Under the pieces are notes generated by a model. It did not search any database and was not told the origin of the DNA. It worked only from the letters and a program-made list of their open reading frames with translations. A stretch of 64,000 nucleotides of DNA from an uncultured Flaviramulus sp. (lineage in GTDB: Bacteria; Bacteroidota; Bacteroidia; Flavobacteriales; Flavobacteriaceae), in contig CANLXL010000004.1 of the NCBI GenBank assembly GCA_947495125.1, positions 210,322-274,321 of the forward strand, read 5' to 3'. A program made the translations under genes and the position numbers. Below are positions 45,396 through 54,839 of the stretch, one piece after another. Position 1 is the stretch's first letter; every line of letters begins with the position of its first letter.

Positions 45396-45836
45396 ATGGG
45401 AGATCTTTCAAAAGACATAAATACGACGTTCGCTAATCATAAAGTTAAAGCCTTATTGAATATTATTTATACCGCAAATTGGATAAATAGCAAGCAGAAC
45501 GCCTTTTTTAAACCTTTTGGAATTTCTCCCCAACAGTACAATATTTTGAGAATCTTGCGTGGTGCCGGAAAAGCTATAAAGGTGCAAACCATAAAGGAAC
45601 GTATGTTGGAAAGAGCTCCCAATGCAACACGTTTAATGGATAAACTTTATGATAAACAATTGATTAATCGATTATCGTGTCCTGATGATAGACGTGCCGT
45701 ACATATAGAAATAACAGATAATGGATTAAAACTTCTAAGCGCCATCGATAAAAGCTTTAAAGATGATTTGTTAGAAAAACTGACAGAAGCCGAAGCAGAA
45801 CAGTTGAGTAATTTTCTTGATAGAATTAGAGCATAG
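45396..45836 (+). CDS. MarR family transcriptional regulator
   Basis: Winged-helix regulator of 146 residues. The DNA-binding part spans about 35-105: ISPQQYNILRILRGAGKAIK, then the recognition helix region APNATRLMDKLYDKQLINR and the wing CPDDRRAVHIEITDNG. The terminal helices form the dimer interface. A single Cys (in RLSCPDDRR) in the wing could be a redox switch, as in some MarR sensors, but this is speculative. It likely represses its own operon through the palindrome at 44424-44441. Confidence 0.92.
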   Translation: MGDLSKDINTTFANHKVKALLNIIYTANWINSKQNAFFKPFGISPQQYNILRILRGAGKAIKVQTIKERMLERAPNATRLMDKLYDKQLINRLSCPDDRRAVHIEITDNGLKLLSAIDKSFKDDLLEKLTEAEAEQLSNFLDRIRA

Positions 45837-45854
45837 ACATCCGGAATATTGTGT

Positions 45855-47633
45855 TTACTCGTTTATCACGCTTATAAAGTGTTTCAGCGATACCGGGTTT
45901 CCGTTATGTGTAAAACCTTCAACGCATATTTCATAATCCCCTGAATTATCCGAAGTATAAAAGGAAATCTGTTGTTCGTCTGTATCCATTGAAAAATCCG
46001 GATGCCATAATAACTGACTTCTAAAATCCGGGATACGGCTTAAATTTAATTTGTTTTTATATTCCTGTTTGAAGTATCTTTTTGGAACCTGTGGATTATC
46101 CAACTTAACTTGTTTTATATAACTTTCATTAGACGCATGATTGTAATTGCCGGTAAGGGTTTCAATTGAAATAATACCCATAAACAATTGCCCTCCGTAA
46201 ACATATTTACTCCTAACGACACCAATTGATTTAACGTTTTTCGCATTATAGGAGATAATGTCATTATGATTTTGAATTAAAACACCATCAATTAAAACTA
46301 AGGGTAATAGATTCGTATTTATTATACCATTATAAAACTTTACATGAAATGTATATGCTCCCTTTTTTTGCAACATATAAACAGCATCTACCACTTCGGT
46401 AATGGTTTCTCTTAGTGTTTTAAATCTGGTATAGTCTTCTAAAAAGTATTTTTTCTCTTTTGATTTGTATAAAGGACTCGCTAACTCTAATGCTTCAAGG
46501 CTATCACTTTTTATCGTATAGTATGCATTTTCTATTTGGTTTGAAATACTCTTTTTTAATATGAGGTCTTTTAAACTTGAGGTCAGTCTAAAATCATTAA
46601 AGGTTAAATCACGATAATCCGGTGATTTATGATTATTAAGCTCAATTTTATAGGCGTCTCTCTCAGAATGGACAACTTGAACAATGGCATCTAAGCTTTC
46701 ATAAGCTTTATCCACATTAAAATAAAACGTGCCGGATTCATTCGTAGTTGCAATCTTAAACGTAAAATTTTTACCGGGTATTGAGAGGCCCACTTTGATA
46801 TTTGAAATAGGCATATTGTTTTTTTTAAGAAGAACTTTACCGGATATTAGTGCTCCTCTTAATTCAGGCAAAAAAGATATGGAATCTTTGCTTATGGTGT
46901 TTAAATGATTTTGGCTGATAAATGTATTTGAATTCCATCTTTCAGGGATATCAATAGTGTCCATGTGTCTAACCGAAATAGAATAATCGCCATAAGACAT
47001 CTTACCTTTTAGGCTTTGTAAATTTAAAATTGCTTTTTCTCGTTTGTGAAAAGATTGTTTGTTCAGTGCTAATTCTAAAAACTCACTTTTATTAGGGGTG
47101 TTTTGGCTTTTTTCATGTTTGTTTTCTTTGGTCACCTGAGAAGAGTTTTCTAAAGAATCACTTGAATTAGATGGTTTCGCGTTAATCGTTTTATTGGCCC
47201 GGTATGGATTTATAACGGTAATGTCGTTCTTAAAAAAAGTGCTTATGCCTTCATTTCTCATCCATTGTGTATAGGCTATGAGCTTATAATTTCCGGAAGG
47301 AATAGAGGCATTAATAAAAAAATCTCCTTTTCCCTGTCCCAATTTCAAACTTATTTTATGCTTAAAAACAGTTTGCTTATTGGCATTAATTAATTCTACA
47401 TAGGCAATTTTACTATGATTACTTAAACTATTCGTTTTAGCATTAAGACAGTAAATTTTATAATATAAATTCTCGCCGGAAACCAAAAAACTACTATTAA
47501 AATGGACGAACACACGTTCTTTGAGGAAGTCTTTAGGGCTTAAGTCATCTCCTTCTTTTATAATAGATTGACTAAATATTGACAAAATATTTAAGCAAAT
47601 AAAAACGATGCTAAGCGTGATACTTTTTTTCAT
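45855..47633 (-). CDS. Exported MG2-like/plug-like surface protein
   Basis: Secreted protein of 592 residues with a signal peptide to about residue 21. The N-terminal third (about 30-140) resembles an alpha-2-macroglobulin MG2 domain (ERVFVHFNSSFLVSGENLYY and SGNYKLIAYTQWMRN). A low-complexity Ser/Asn/Lys linker (about 155-185) follows, then a beta-sandwich regulatory-like domain and a TonB-plug-like part (about 435-495; LVLIDGVLIQNH, GVVRSKYVYGG). It is the last gene of the outer-membrane locus, 15 bp after the DUF4249 gene. Likely periplasmic or surface exposed; no known function. Confidence 0.75.
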   Translation of the reverse strand: MKKSITLSIVFICLNILSIFSQSIIKEGDDLSPKDFLKERVFVHFNSSFLVSGENLYYKIYCLNAKTNSLSNHSKIAYVELINANKQTVFKHKISLKLGQGKGDFFINASIPSGNYKLIAYTQWMRNEGISTFFKNDITVINPYRANKTINAKPSNSSDSLENSSQVTKENKHEKSQNTPNKSEFLELALNKQSFHKREKAILNLQSLKGKMSYGDYSISVRHMDTIDIPERWNSNTFISQNHLNTISKDSISFLPELRGALISGKVLLKKNNMPISNIKVGLSIPGKNFTFKIATTNESGTFYFNVDKAYESLDAIVQVVHSERDAYKIELNNHKSPDYRDLTFNDFRLTSSLKDLILKKSISNQIENAYYTIKSDSLEALELASPLYKSKEKKYFLEDYTRFKTLRETITEVVDAVYMLQKKGAYTFHVKFYNGIINTNLLPLVLIDGVLIQNHNDIISYNAKNVKSIGVVRSKYVYGGQLFMGIISIETLTGNYNHASNESYIKQVKLDNPQVPKRYFKQEYKNKLNLSRIPDFRSQLLWHPDFSMDTDEQQISFYTSDNSGDYEICVEGFTHNGNPVSLKHFISVINE

Positions 47634-47648
47634 TTTATAACTTTTAAC

Positions 47649-48821
47649 TTAATCTATCCAAAAATCAGGTTTAGTACTTGATCCTAATACTCTGCAATCC
47701 ACACAGCCTGTGTTGATCACAGCTTGTGGTTCATTGGGAAGTGGGTCGCCAAACGGAGAGACCTCCCCCGATTCAATTCTTTCATTAAACACATTAATAT
47801 CATCAATTATAAAAGAACTACATTCCACAAAATATGGAGGTAATTCCTCGTTTGGAAAAAAATCAGAAAAATTAAAAAAGATTCTTTTTGACGAAACCGA
47901 TGAAATATCAAAATAACCAATTACCTTTTCACTTGAATTATTTACGGCAAATACATTACCACTAAAAAAGCCGGGTTGATTTTGAGAAAATAAATTCTCT
48001 GAACTTGAAAATTTATTTAAAACGTTATAAAATGTATGGGCTCCAATAGATTGCACATACTGTTTTACTAAAATGCTATACCTTGTTCTTATTATGGCAT
48101 TATCTCTAGAGATCGTTATTACCCTAAATGGCGACGTCGAGCCCTGAGATAATGTACCACTATTTACTTGTATAATACTATCGGAGGCTATTGTATTATA
48201 ACACACTTCCATTTCTAAAGCTTCAGCACAAACTTCGGGCGGTGGCGGTGGTTTGTCTCCTATTGGAGGGCATGGATTTGACCAAGAAGGAGCAATAATT
48301 TTATAAGTTTCTTCATATTCATAACGATAATGCTTCGAATTTCCCGAGGGGTCAAAGCCATCTACATAAATAGTCATACCCAAATTACCGGTATCGGGAT
48401 TAACCTCTTTAGATGCATATAAATCATTTATAGGAACAATGCCGGGTAATTGCGTTGGTTGAGATTGATATACTTTACCATCCTTGGTTGTTATAGATAA
48501 TATATAATCGGTATTTGGAGCAATTCCGAATGCTGTAGTAGCAATATATTTACCATCGTCTGTTTCTTCAAATTCGTAGGTGTTTTGAGAATTATCGGTA
48601 ATAACAACTTTGGCATTTGATTCTGGTGATGGGGTAAACTCTTCCAAGGAAAATGTTCTGGAGAGGTTGATTTCATGCTGTTTTACTTCATCGGTAATTA
48701 TAGCCTCAATGACTAATAGATTCTCAAAAGCTATGGAATTAAGATTCAGTGGTTCTGTACAATTCAGCACAAAAAAAGATATCAGCATCCATGTGATATA
48801 ATATGATGTTGTATGTTTCAT
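47649..48821 (-). CDS. DUF4249 lipoprotein, copy 2
   Basis: Exported lipoprotein of 390 residues (lipobox FFVLNC, Cys about 21) of the Bacteroidota DUF4249 family, usually encoded beside TonB-dependent receptors. Predicted beta-sandwich domains occupy the mature part; a Pro/Cys-rich loop (PPIGDKPPPPPEVC, about 188-202) is unique to this copy. The C terminus has CVDCRVLG and ends in KPDFWID. It is about two thirds identical to the next gene upstream, so both arose by tandem duplication. Its role is presumably substrate capture for the receptor or surface display; not proven. Confidence 0.88.
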   Translation of the reverse strand: MKHTTSYYITWMLISFFVLNCTEPLNLNSIAFENLLVIEAIITDEVKQHEINLSRTFSLEEFTPSPESNAKVVITDNSQNTYEFEETDDGKYIATTAFGIAPNTDYILSITTKDGKVYQSQPTQLPGIVPINDLYASKEVNPDTGNLGMTIYVDGFDPSGNSKHYRYEYEETYKIIAPSWSNPCPPIGDKPPPPPEVCAEALEMEVCYNTIASDSIIQVNSGTLSQGSTSPFRVITISRDNAIIRTRYSILVKQYVQSIGAHTFYNVLNKFSSSENLFSQNQPGFFSGNVFAVNNSSEKVIGYFDISSVSSKRIFFNFSDFFPNEELPPYFVECSSFIIDDINVFNERIESGEVSPFGDPLPNEPQAVINTGCVDCRVLGSSTKPDFWID

Positions 48822-48858
48822 TTGTCTTTAATGACCATTAAAATAATATTTTATTTTC

Positions 48859-50028
48859 TCAATCTACCCAAAAATCAGGTTTTAAGGTTGTCCCTATTTC
48901 TCTACAATCCCAACACTGTATTTCAATATAAAGAACCGGAACACCAGGGGCGTGGCTAAATTCAACTACCTCTCCAGCTTCTAATCTAGCCACAGCTATA
49001 TCAAAATCAGGGATTTCAAAAGGCGTACAATCTCCAAAAAATGGCGGTAATGTTTCGGCTGGGAAAAAATCCGAAAAATTAAAAAAGATTCTTTTAGATG
49101 AAATTGATGAAACATCAAAAAAACCGATTACTTTTTCATTCTTGTTGTCTTCAGAATATATATTACCACTAAAAAACCCAGGTTGATTTTGAGAAAGTAA
49201 ACTTTCTGAACTTGAAAATTTACCTAAAATTTCATAAAACGTAAAAGCTTCTAAAGATTGTGTGTATTGCTTTACTAAAATGCTATATCGTGTTCTTATT
49301 ATTGGATTATCTCTAGATATAACACGTACAGGAAAGGCAGATGATGATCTGCCTTGCTTTAAATTATCAGTTCTTAATTGTATAATACTATCTGATGCCA
49401 CAGTATTATAGCAGAGTCTCCTTGATAGTGCTTCAGCACATGCTTCAGGATCAACTGGACCATATATAGCAAGGCATTCAGGGTTTCTCCAAGCTGGGGC
49501 AATAATTTCATAAGTTTCTTCGTACTCATAACGAAAGTATTTTGAATCTGCTAAGGAATCAAAATCATCTACAAAAATGGTCATATTTTCATTACCAGTA
49601 TCTTGGCTAACCTCTCTAGAGGCGTACAAATTATTTATTGGAACTACACAAGGTAATTGCGTTGGTTGAGATTTATATAATTTACCATTTTTAGTGGTTA
49701 CAGATAATGTGTAATCTTTATTTGGTTGAACTCCAAATGGGATTATAGAGAGATACTTACCATTACTTTTTTCTTCAAACTTATAAATATTTTGAGCATT
49801 ATCAGTAATTGCTACTTCAGCATTACTTTCTTCCGATGGTGTAAATTCTTCTAATGAAAAGGTTCTGGAGAGTTTGATCTCCTGATACTTTACTTCATTT
49901 GTTATAACCGCTTCTACAACTAATACATCTTGAAATTCAATAGATTTAAGATTAAACGGTTCTGTACAACTAAGCGCAAAAAATGGTATTAGCATCCATA
50001 CTCTATAATATGTTTTGGTATGTTTCAT
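48859..50028 (-). CDS. DUF4249 lipoprotein, copy 1
   Basis: Paralogue (389 residues) of the DUF4249 protein encoded immediately downstream, with lipobox FFALSC. Shared blocks include LSRTFSLEEFTPS, YRYEYEETY-type stretches, IIRTRYSILVKQY, and KRIFFNFSDFFP, and both end in KPDFW-hydrophobic-D. The central loop (about 190-205) and the last 60 residues differ most, which could be where ligands differ. It follows the TonB-dependent receptor gene by 17 bp. Tandem DUF4249 copies suggest a dosage or ligand-range effect. Confidence 0.88.
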   Translation of the reverse strand: MKHTKTYYRVWMLIPFFALSCTEPFNLKSIEFQDVLVVEAVITNEVKYQEIKLSRTFSLEEFTPSEESNAEVAITDNAQNIYKFEEKSNGKYLSIIPFGVQPNKDYTLSVTTKNGKLYKSQPTQLPCVVPINNLYASREVSQDTGNENMTIFVDDFDSLADSKYFRYEYEETYEIIAPAWRNPECLAIYGPVDPEACAEALSRRLCYNTVASDSIIQLRTDNLKQGRSSSAFPVRVISRDNPIIRTRYSILVKQYTQSLEAFTFYEILGKFSSSESLLSQNQPGFFSGNIYSEDNKNEKVIGFFDVSSISSKRIFFNFSDFFPAETLPPFFGDCTPFEIPDFDIAVARLEAGEVVEFSHAPGVPVLYIEIQCWDCREIGTTLKPDFWVD

Positions 50029-50045
50029 TTGTATTTTATACGCTA

Positions 50046-52796
50046 TTAAAATTTTATATTATACGTTATTGTCGGTACAGGTATTGAGAAAATTGAACTT
50101 TGATAAGCTTTTAGTTGTCCGTTTTCAGTAACAAAAAATACCGAATAAGGATTGTTTCTGCCAAGCACATTATATACGGAGATATTCCAAAAACTATGTG
50201 CCAGTTTTTTTATTCTATGATTCCCTTCTATATTTAAGCCAAGATCTAGACGGTAATAATCAGGGATTCTAAATTCGTTACGATTGCTATATAAGGCATA
50301 TTCCTTGCCTAAATAGGTATAGGTGCCTACCGGATAAGTTACCGGTCTGCCCGTTTGGTATACAAAATTAAATGAAAAACTAAAACGTTTCGTCATTTTA
50401 TAATTTCCTACCAAACTAATGTCGTGGGGCTTGTCGTAGTTAGAGGGGAAATACGCGCCATTATTTACGCGTTCTTCGCTAAATTCACTATCCAGTTTTA
50501 CGAAAGAACGGGAGTAGCTATAACCCAGCCAGCCATTAAGATTTCCTTTGTTTTTCTTTGCGAGAAACTCGATACCATAGGACTTTCCGGTGCCTTGAAA
50601 AACTTCCGTTTCAATTAACTCATTAAGCAGTAAATCTGCTCCAACCTTATAATCTAAAATATTCTTGGATCTTTTATAGTATGATTCTATACTTAGTTCG
50701 TAATCATCGAAATTCTTATAAATACCAAAGTTGAATTGATTTGCTTGCTGCGGTTTTATATTTATATCTGAAAGCTTCCAAGTGTCTAGAGGAGATTGTG
50801 TGGTATTATTTGATAAGGTGTGAATAAATTGATACGTACTGCTATAACCAGCCTTTAATGAAAGATCTGGTCTTAAAAAATAACGCGCAGAGGTTCGAAT
50901 CTCGGGACCTCCATAGGTCTTTATGACCTCATTTTTTGAATAATCTTTTGTCTCTATTAAGGTCCCTTCATTTCTGGGTTGCCCTTCGGCGTATACGCGT
51001 TGAGAGGCCTCACCCAGCGAAGCATAAAAAGAATAACGTATTCCCATATTTAACGAGAGTTTTTTGTTGATCTCGTAATCATCTGAAATAAAAATGGCGG
51101 ACTCTAATGCTTGTTCTTTAGGAATTATCACCGGGTTAATAGTTGATTGATTATTCAAAGGCTCTTTACTGCCGGGGTTTAAGCTATATAATTTGTTTGA
51201 TAGACCATAATTAAGTTTATGCTTATCGTTTACAATGACATCCATTTTAAGTTTTAGCAGTGTTTCATTTATTTTATAATTAAGATCGAAATCCTTATCG
51301 GAATTAGCTTCAAACCCAATATTAAATTCATACTGACTGTTATTAAGTATTAAACTCCCCTTACTTTTTTCACTAAAATGATGATTCCACTTTAGAGAGG
51401 CTAATTGATTGCTATAACTAAATAAAGAGTCTGAAGTGATGCTAAATTTATCTTTGCTATAATAACCTGTGGCTTCTAAGGTATTATTCTTATTTATGTT
51501 ATGGTTGTATTTAATAATAACATCGTAAAATGAAGCCTGACTATTTTTTAAGGATTCATTATCTAAAGATTTAAGCACCCAATCTGAATACGTACCCCGA
51601 GCTCCAACCATTAGGGATGACTTTTCCTTAATTATTGGGATTTCTAACATCAAATTGCTGGTCACAGGACCAATGGCTGCTTCACCTGAAAATTTCTGGG
51701 TATTACCTTTCTTTGTCTTAATATCAAAAACCGATGATAGCCTACCACCATATTCTACCGGAATGTTTCCTTTATATATTTCAAGGCTACCAACCGTATA
51801 TGGATTTAAGGCTGAAAATATACCAAAGAAATGTGTAGGACTATAAACGACACCTTCATCTATCAGGATAAGGTTCTGGTCTGCTTTTCCTCCTCTTACA
51901 TTATATCCACTGGCACCTTCACCCGCTGTTGAAATGCCCGGTAAGGCTGTAGCTACTTTTAATAAATCACGCTCGCCCAATACCAAAGGGATCGTTTTTA
52001 TTTCTTCAATTTCTATTTTTGTAATTCCTGCTATGACTTCAGCAACGTTTCTATCCTTTTGAGATGTTATAACGATCTCATCTAATAATACTTCAGCATT
52101 TATATCCAAATCAAAATTCACCTTGCCATTATTATAAATAACAATGTTTTTAACGACATCATTTACAACCAAAGATTTAAATTCAATGAGATGGGACCCT
52201 GCTGGCAATTTTAAAGTATAATATCCATCCTGATTCGTAACCGTATTAATGTCTTCATCCTTAACAATTAAAGCCAGGTCTGCTAAAGGTTCCTTTGTTT
52301 TTTTATCTCTAACATAACCCGAAAGTGTAAAATCAACATTAGGAGAAGTACTATTTTCTTTCCCTATTTTTATTATTTCGAGATTTACATTGTTATTATC
52401 CTCCTTAAATAGCACCGGATCTATCTTAGTATCGTCAATTTCTTTATTTTCATTATTAAAATAAAACAGAGGAAGTGCATCGCGTATTAGGCTGTTTTTT
52501 GTTAGAATAATTTTTTTATCACCCGTAATATAATAGTTGATTACCGAGTTTTTAAATAGGTCGTTGAGTATTGTCGTTAGAGGGGTATTCGTATATTCTG
52601 AAGAGATCAAAGCGCTGTCGTCCAACCAGGATTCCATAAAATAGAAACGATAATCAGTCATATCCTCAATTTGCTTTATAGCATCAGCTTTACTTGAGTT
52701 TTCAAAACGTAGGGTAAGTTTCTCGTTGTTTTTTTGAGCAAGCAGGGTCGTCGCAATATTGAAAAATAAACATAGAAGGAGTAATTTTTTCATCAT
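50046..52796 (-). CDS. TonB-dependent receptor with STN domain
   Basis: Outer-membrane active transporter of 916 residues. After a signal peptide (to about 21) comes an STN domain (about 25-100; NTPLTTILNDLFKNSVINYY), a CarboxypepD_reg-like domain (about 157-240; LSGYVRDKKTKEPLADLALI), the plug (about 250-370; GVVYSPTHFFGIFSALN) and a beta-barrel to the end, which closes in TITYNIKF. STN domains usually signal through a FecR/FecI pair, yet none is encoded here. The start codon lies directly beside the stop of the preceding gene. The transported substrate is unknown; DUF4249 partners do not define it. Confidence 0.92.
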   Translation of the reverse strand: MMKKLLLLCLFFNIATTLLAQKNNEKLTLRFENSSKADAIKQIEDMTDYRFYFMESWLDDSALISSEYTNTPLTTILNDLFKNSVINYYITGDKKIILTKNSLIRDALPLFYFNNENKEIDDTKIDPVLFKEDNNNVNLEIIKIGKENSTSPNVDFTLSGYVRDKKTKEPLADLALIVKDEDINTVTNQDGYYTLKLPAGSHLIEFKSLVVNDVVKNIVIYNNGKVNFDLDINAEVLLDEIVITSQKDRNVAEVIAGITKIEIEEIKTIPLVLGERDLLKVATALPGISTAGEGASGYNVRGGKADQNLILIDEGVVYSPTHFFGIFSALNPYTVGSLEIYKGNIPVEYGGRLSSVFDIKTKKGNTQKFSGEAAIGPVTSNLMLEIPIIKEKSSLMVGARGTYSDWVLKSLDNESLKNSQASFYDVIIKYNHNINKNNTLEATGYYSKDKFSITSDSLFSYSNQLASLKWNHHFSEKSKGSLILNNSQYEFNIGFEANSDKDFDLNYKINETLLKLKMDVIVNDKHKLNYGLSNKLYSLNPGSKEPLNNQSTINPVIIPKEQALESAIFISDDYEINKKLSLNMGIRYSFYASLGEASQRVYAEGQPRNEGTLIETKDYSKNEVIKTYGGPEIRTSARYFLRPDLSLKAGYSSTYQFIHTLSNNTTQSPLDTWKLSDINIKPQQANQFNFGIYKNFDDYELSIESYYKRSKNILDYKVGADLLLNELIETEVFQGTGKSYGIEFLAKKNKGNLNGWLGYSYSRSFVKLDSEFSEERVNNGAYFPSNYDKPHDISLVGNYKMTKRFSFSFNFVYQTGRPVTYPVGTYTYLGKEYALYSNRNEFRIPDYYRLDLGLNIEGNHRIKKLAHSFWNISVYNVLGRNNPYSVFFVTENGQLKAYQSSIFSIPVPTITYNIKF

Positions 52797-53525
52797 TTAC
52801 GATTGTTTTTTATACATAATTTGATGTAACTCTTTTATTAACTTTTGAACAAATAGGTCGTAATTTATATTTAATATTTTGCGTTGAGATTTATAAAACA
52901 AGTTAATATCCTGCTTGTACTTTGGAAATAAATTGATCAGACTTTTTTTTGATTTCGTGATTTTATGATACTCACCTTCAACATAGAGCAAATATTGATC
53001 CTTGTTTTTAAAACCATAAAATATTAATTTATCTGAAAAATACTTATTAGCGGTTTTAATATGTTTCTTGTAAAGGGCTAAGTCTGAAGACTCGAAAATA
53101 ACTTCATAAAAGCCATTGTCATACTTGACTTGATCTTTTAATGGAATAAATCTGGAATCACCAATAGTGAAACCATCAACGCCCTCTTTAATTAATTGAA
53201 TAACATAAGAGCTCGATGACGTTGGAATTCTAACAATCACATCATCGCCATGTATATCATATTTCATTTCAATATCGAAATAATGTTGCCCATTATATAT
53301 AATATCTCCGGTTTGATAAGATGAAGATGCATAAAACTTATGATTACCATTTCTGGTTTTAAACATTTCATGATATTCTATTCCATTTAAAAGCCCTGTG
53401 TTTTCTTGCCCCACAGCCGCGTCAAACCAATTATAAAGTGCCTTGCTATCCATTGTTGTTTGAGCATACAGAAAATTAGAAGCAGATAGCGCCCAAAATA
53501 ATAATAATACATTCTTTAGCATCAC
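52797..53525 (-). CDS. Secreted hypothetical protein at head of the TonB receptor locus
   Basis: Unrecognised exported protein of 242 residues (signal peptide to about 21, SNFLYAQ). The mature part is mixed alpha/beta: an N-terminal YHEMFKTRNGNHKFY region, several beta strands, and a Lys/Tyr-rich helical C terminus (about 190-242) ending in KKQS. Its stop codon abuts the start codon of the TonB-dependent receptor, so the two are co-translated and probably co-function. It is divergent from the pirin gene with a 168-bp gap that must hold the locus promoter. Confidence 0.75.
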   Translation of the reverse strand: MMLKNVLLLFWALSASNFLYAQTTMDSKALYNWFDAAVGQENTGLLNGIEYHEMFKTRNGNHKFYASSSYQTGDIIYNGQHYFDIEMKYDIHGDDVIVRIPTSSSSYVIQLIKEGVDGFTIGDSRFIPLKDQVKYDNGFYEVIFESSDLALYKKHIKTANKYFSDKLIFYGFKNKDQYLLYVEGEYHKITKSKKSLINLFPKYKQDINLFYKSQRKILNINYDLFVQKLIKELHQIMYKKQS

Positions 53526-53693
53526 CAGTAATTACGCGTTAAAATAAAGAAACATTGTACATAAATATCGCTAAAAGAAATGTTAAAAATTAAATTTTTC
53601 GACAGAAAACACCTAAACGCACATTAATGGACATGGATAGAACCATTGTTGTATAAATAAATTATCTTTAGACTAATAAAATTCTTTTAAAAG

Positions 53694-54566
53694 ATGAAGC
53701 TTAATACAATAAAATCTGTTGGTAGAAGTGATTTCGTAAACATGGGGCCTGTAAAACTAAGACAGCCCTTACCAACGCAGGATATAGAAATGATAGATCC
53801 GTTTATATTATTGCACCATTACGGACCGTATCAAATAAGTGAAACTAATAATCCTTTCGATTTAGGACCACATCCACATCGGGGATTTGAACCCATTACC
53901 TTTTTAATTCAAGGCGAACAATTGCATAGAGATTCTCTAGGTCATGAAAGTGTTGTAAGGGCCGGAGATGTGCAATGGACAACCGCCGGAAGAGGCATAA
54001 TTCATGCTGAAGGCCCTACTAAGGACTTTGTAAAAAAGGGAGGCACATTAGAAGGTATTCAGTTATGGTTAAATTTACCTGCTGAAAAGAAAATGATTTC
54101 ACCAAATTATCAACATGAAAAAAGTGAAGCATTTAAAGTTGTTTCTTCGGAAGATGGAAAAGTTAAGGTTCAAATTATTGCCGGAAGCTTACAAGGAAAA
54201 AACGGAAGAATTGCAACACAAACGCATGTCAACGCTTTTATGATAGATGTGGAAAAAGAAGGCCATTTTAATATGGCCATTGATAAAAATCAACAATCGA
54301 TGCTGTATTTATTAAATGGAAATGTTACTATAAACAATACTGAAAAGTTAGAATTAAATGAAAACCAGTTGATTCAATTTAATCAAGACGGAGAAGGAAT
54401 TTCTATTCAAGGTGTTCAAGCGAGTAAACTATTATTTCTATCAGGAAAGCCTTTTAATGAAGAGGTTACAAGTTATGGGCCGTATGTGATGAATACACAA
54501 ACCGAAATTTTGGAAGCCATGCGCGATTATCAAATGGGAAAAATGGGATTTCTCCCGGCGAGTTAA
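53694..54566 (+). CDS. Pirin family protein
   Basis: Bicupin iron protein of 290 residues. The N-terminal cupin carries the metal-binding His/Glu set in PHPHRGFEPIT (about 62-72) and GRGIIHAEGP (about 103-112), with the typical DPFILLHHYGP start. A second cupin-like domain (about 175-280) follows. Bacterial pirins include quercetinases and redox-responsive proteins; no activity can be assigned here. A terminator hairpin with a T-run follows directly. Confidence 0.93.
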   Translation: MKLNTIKSVGRSDFVNMGPVKLRQPLPTQDIEMIDPFILLHHYGPYQISETNNPFDLGPHPHRGFEPITFLIQGEQLHRDSLGHESVVRAGDVQWTTAGRGIIHAEGPTKDFVKKGGTLEGIQLWLNLPAEKKMISPNYQHEKSEAFKVVSSEDGKVKVQIIAGSLQGKNGRIATQTHVNAFMIDVEKEGHFNMAIDKNQQSMLYLLNGNVTINNTEKLELNENQLIQFNQDGEGISIQGVQASKLLFLSGKPFNEEVTSYGPYVMNTQTEILEAMRDYQMGKMGFLPAS

Positions 54567-54567
54567 T

Positions 54568-54600
54568 AAAAAAGCATCCTATTTAGGATGTTTTTTTTAA
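54568..54600 (+). terminator. Rho-independent terminator after pirin gene
   Basis: Stem CATCCT (54576-54581) / AGGATG (54586-54591) with an ATTT loop, preceded by an A-run and followed by eight or so T residues. Confidence 0.8.
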
Positions 54601-54656
54601 GTAAAAAAACGATATTTGCGTTTCGACTAACCACCAAAAATTTAAGAATTAAGATT

Positions 54657-54839
54657 ATGGCAATGAATAAAAATACAGTTTTAGCTTGGGCTACATTTAT
54701 CATGATATTTGTAGGACTGGCGTTAATAGCCTTAGGAGCATTTCGATACGATGATGTAGCAGGATGGGGATTTGCAGCAGTAGGTATAGGTTTTTTCGCC
54801 ATTGCATGGGTGTTTAATGCTTTAAAAGGACGCGTATAA
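54657..54839 (+). CDS. CAL67264-type small membrane protein
   Basis: Sixty-residue membrane protein with two helices (about 8-28 and 36-55) around the conserved LIALGAFRYDDVAGWGFAAV turn. It matches the small family named CAL67264 in Flavobacteria. The ATG at 54657 is preferred: a longer reading from 54588 would run through the T-tract of the terminator. Its stop overlaps the ettA start by one base (TAATG), so the two are coupled. Function unknown. Confidence 0.85.
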   Translation: MAMNKNTVLAWATFIMIFVGLALIALGAFRYDDVAGWGFAAVGIGFFAIAWVFNALKGRV

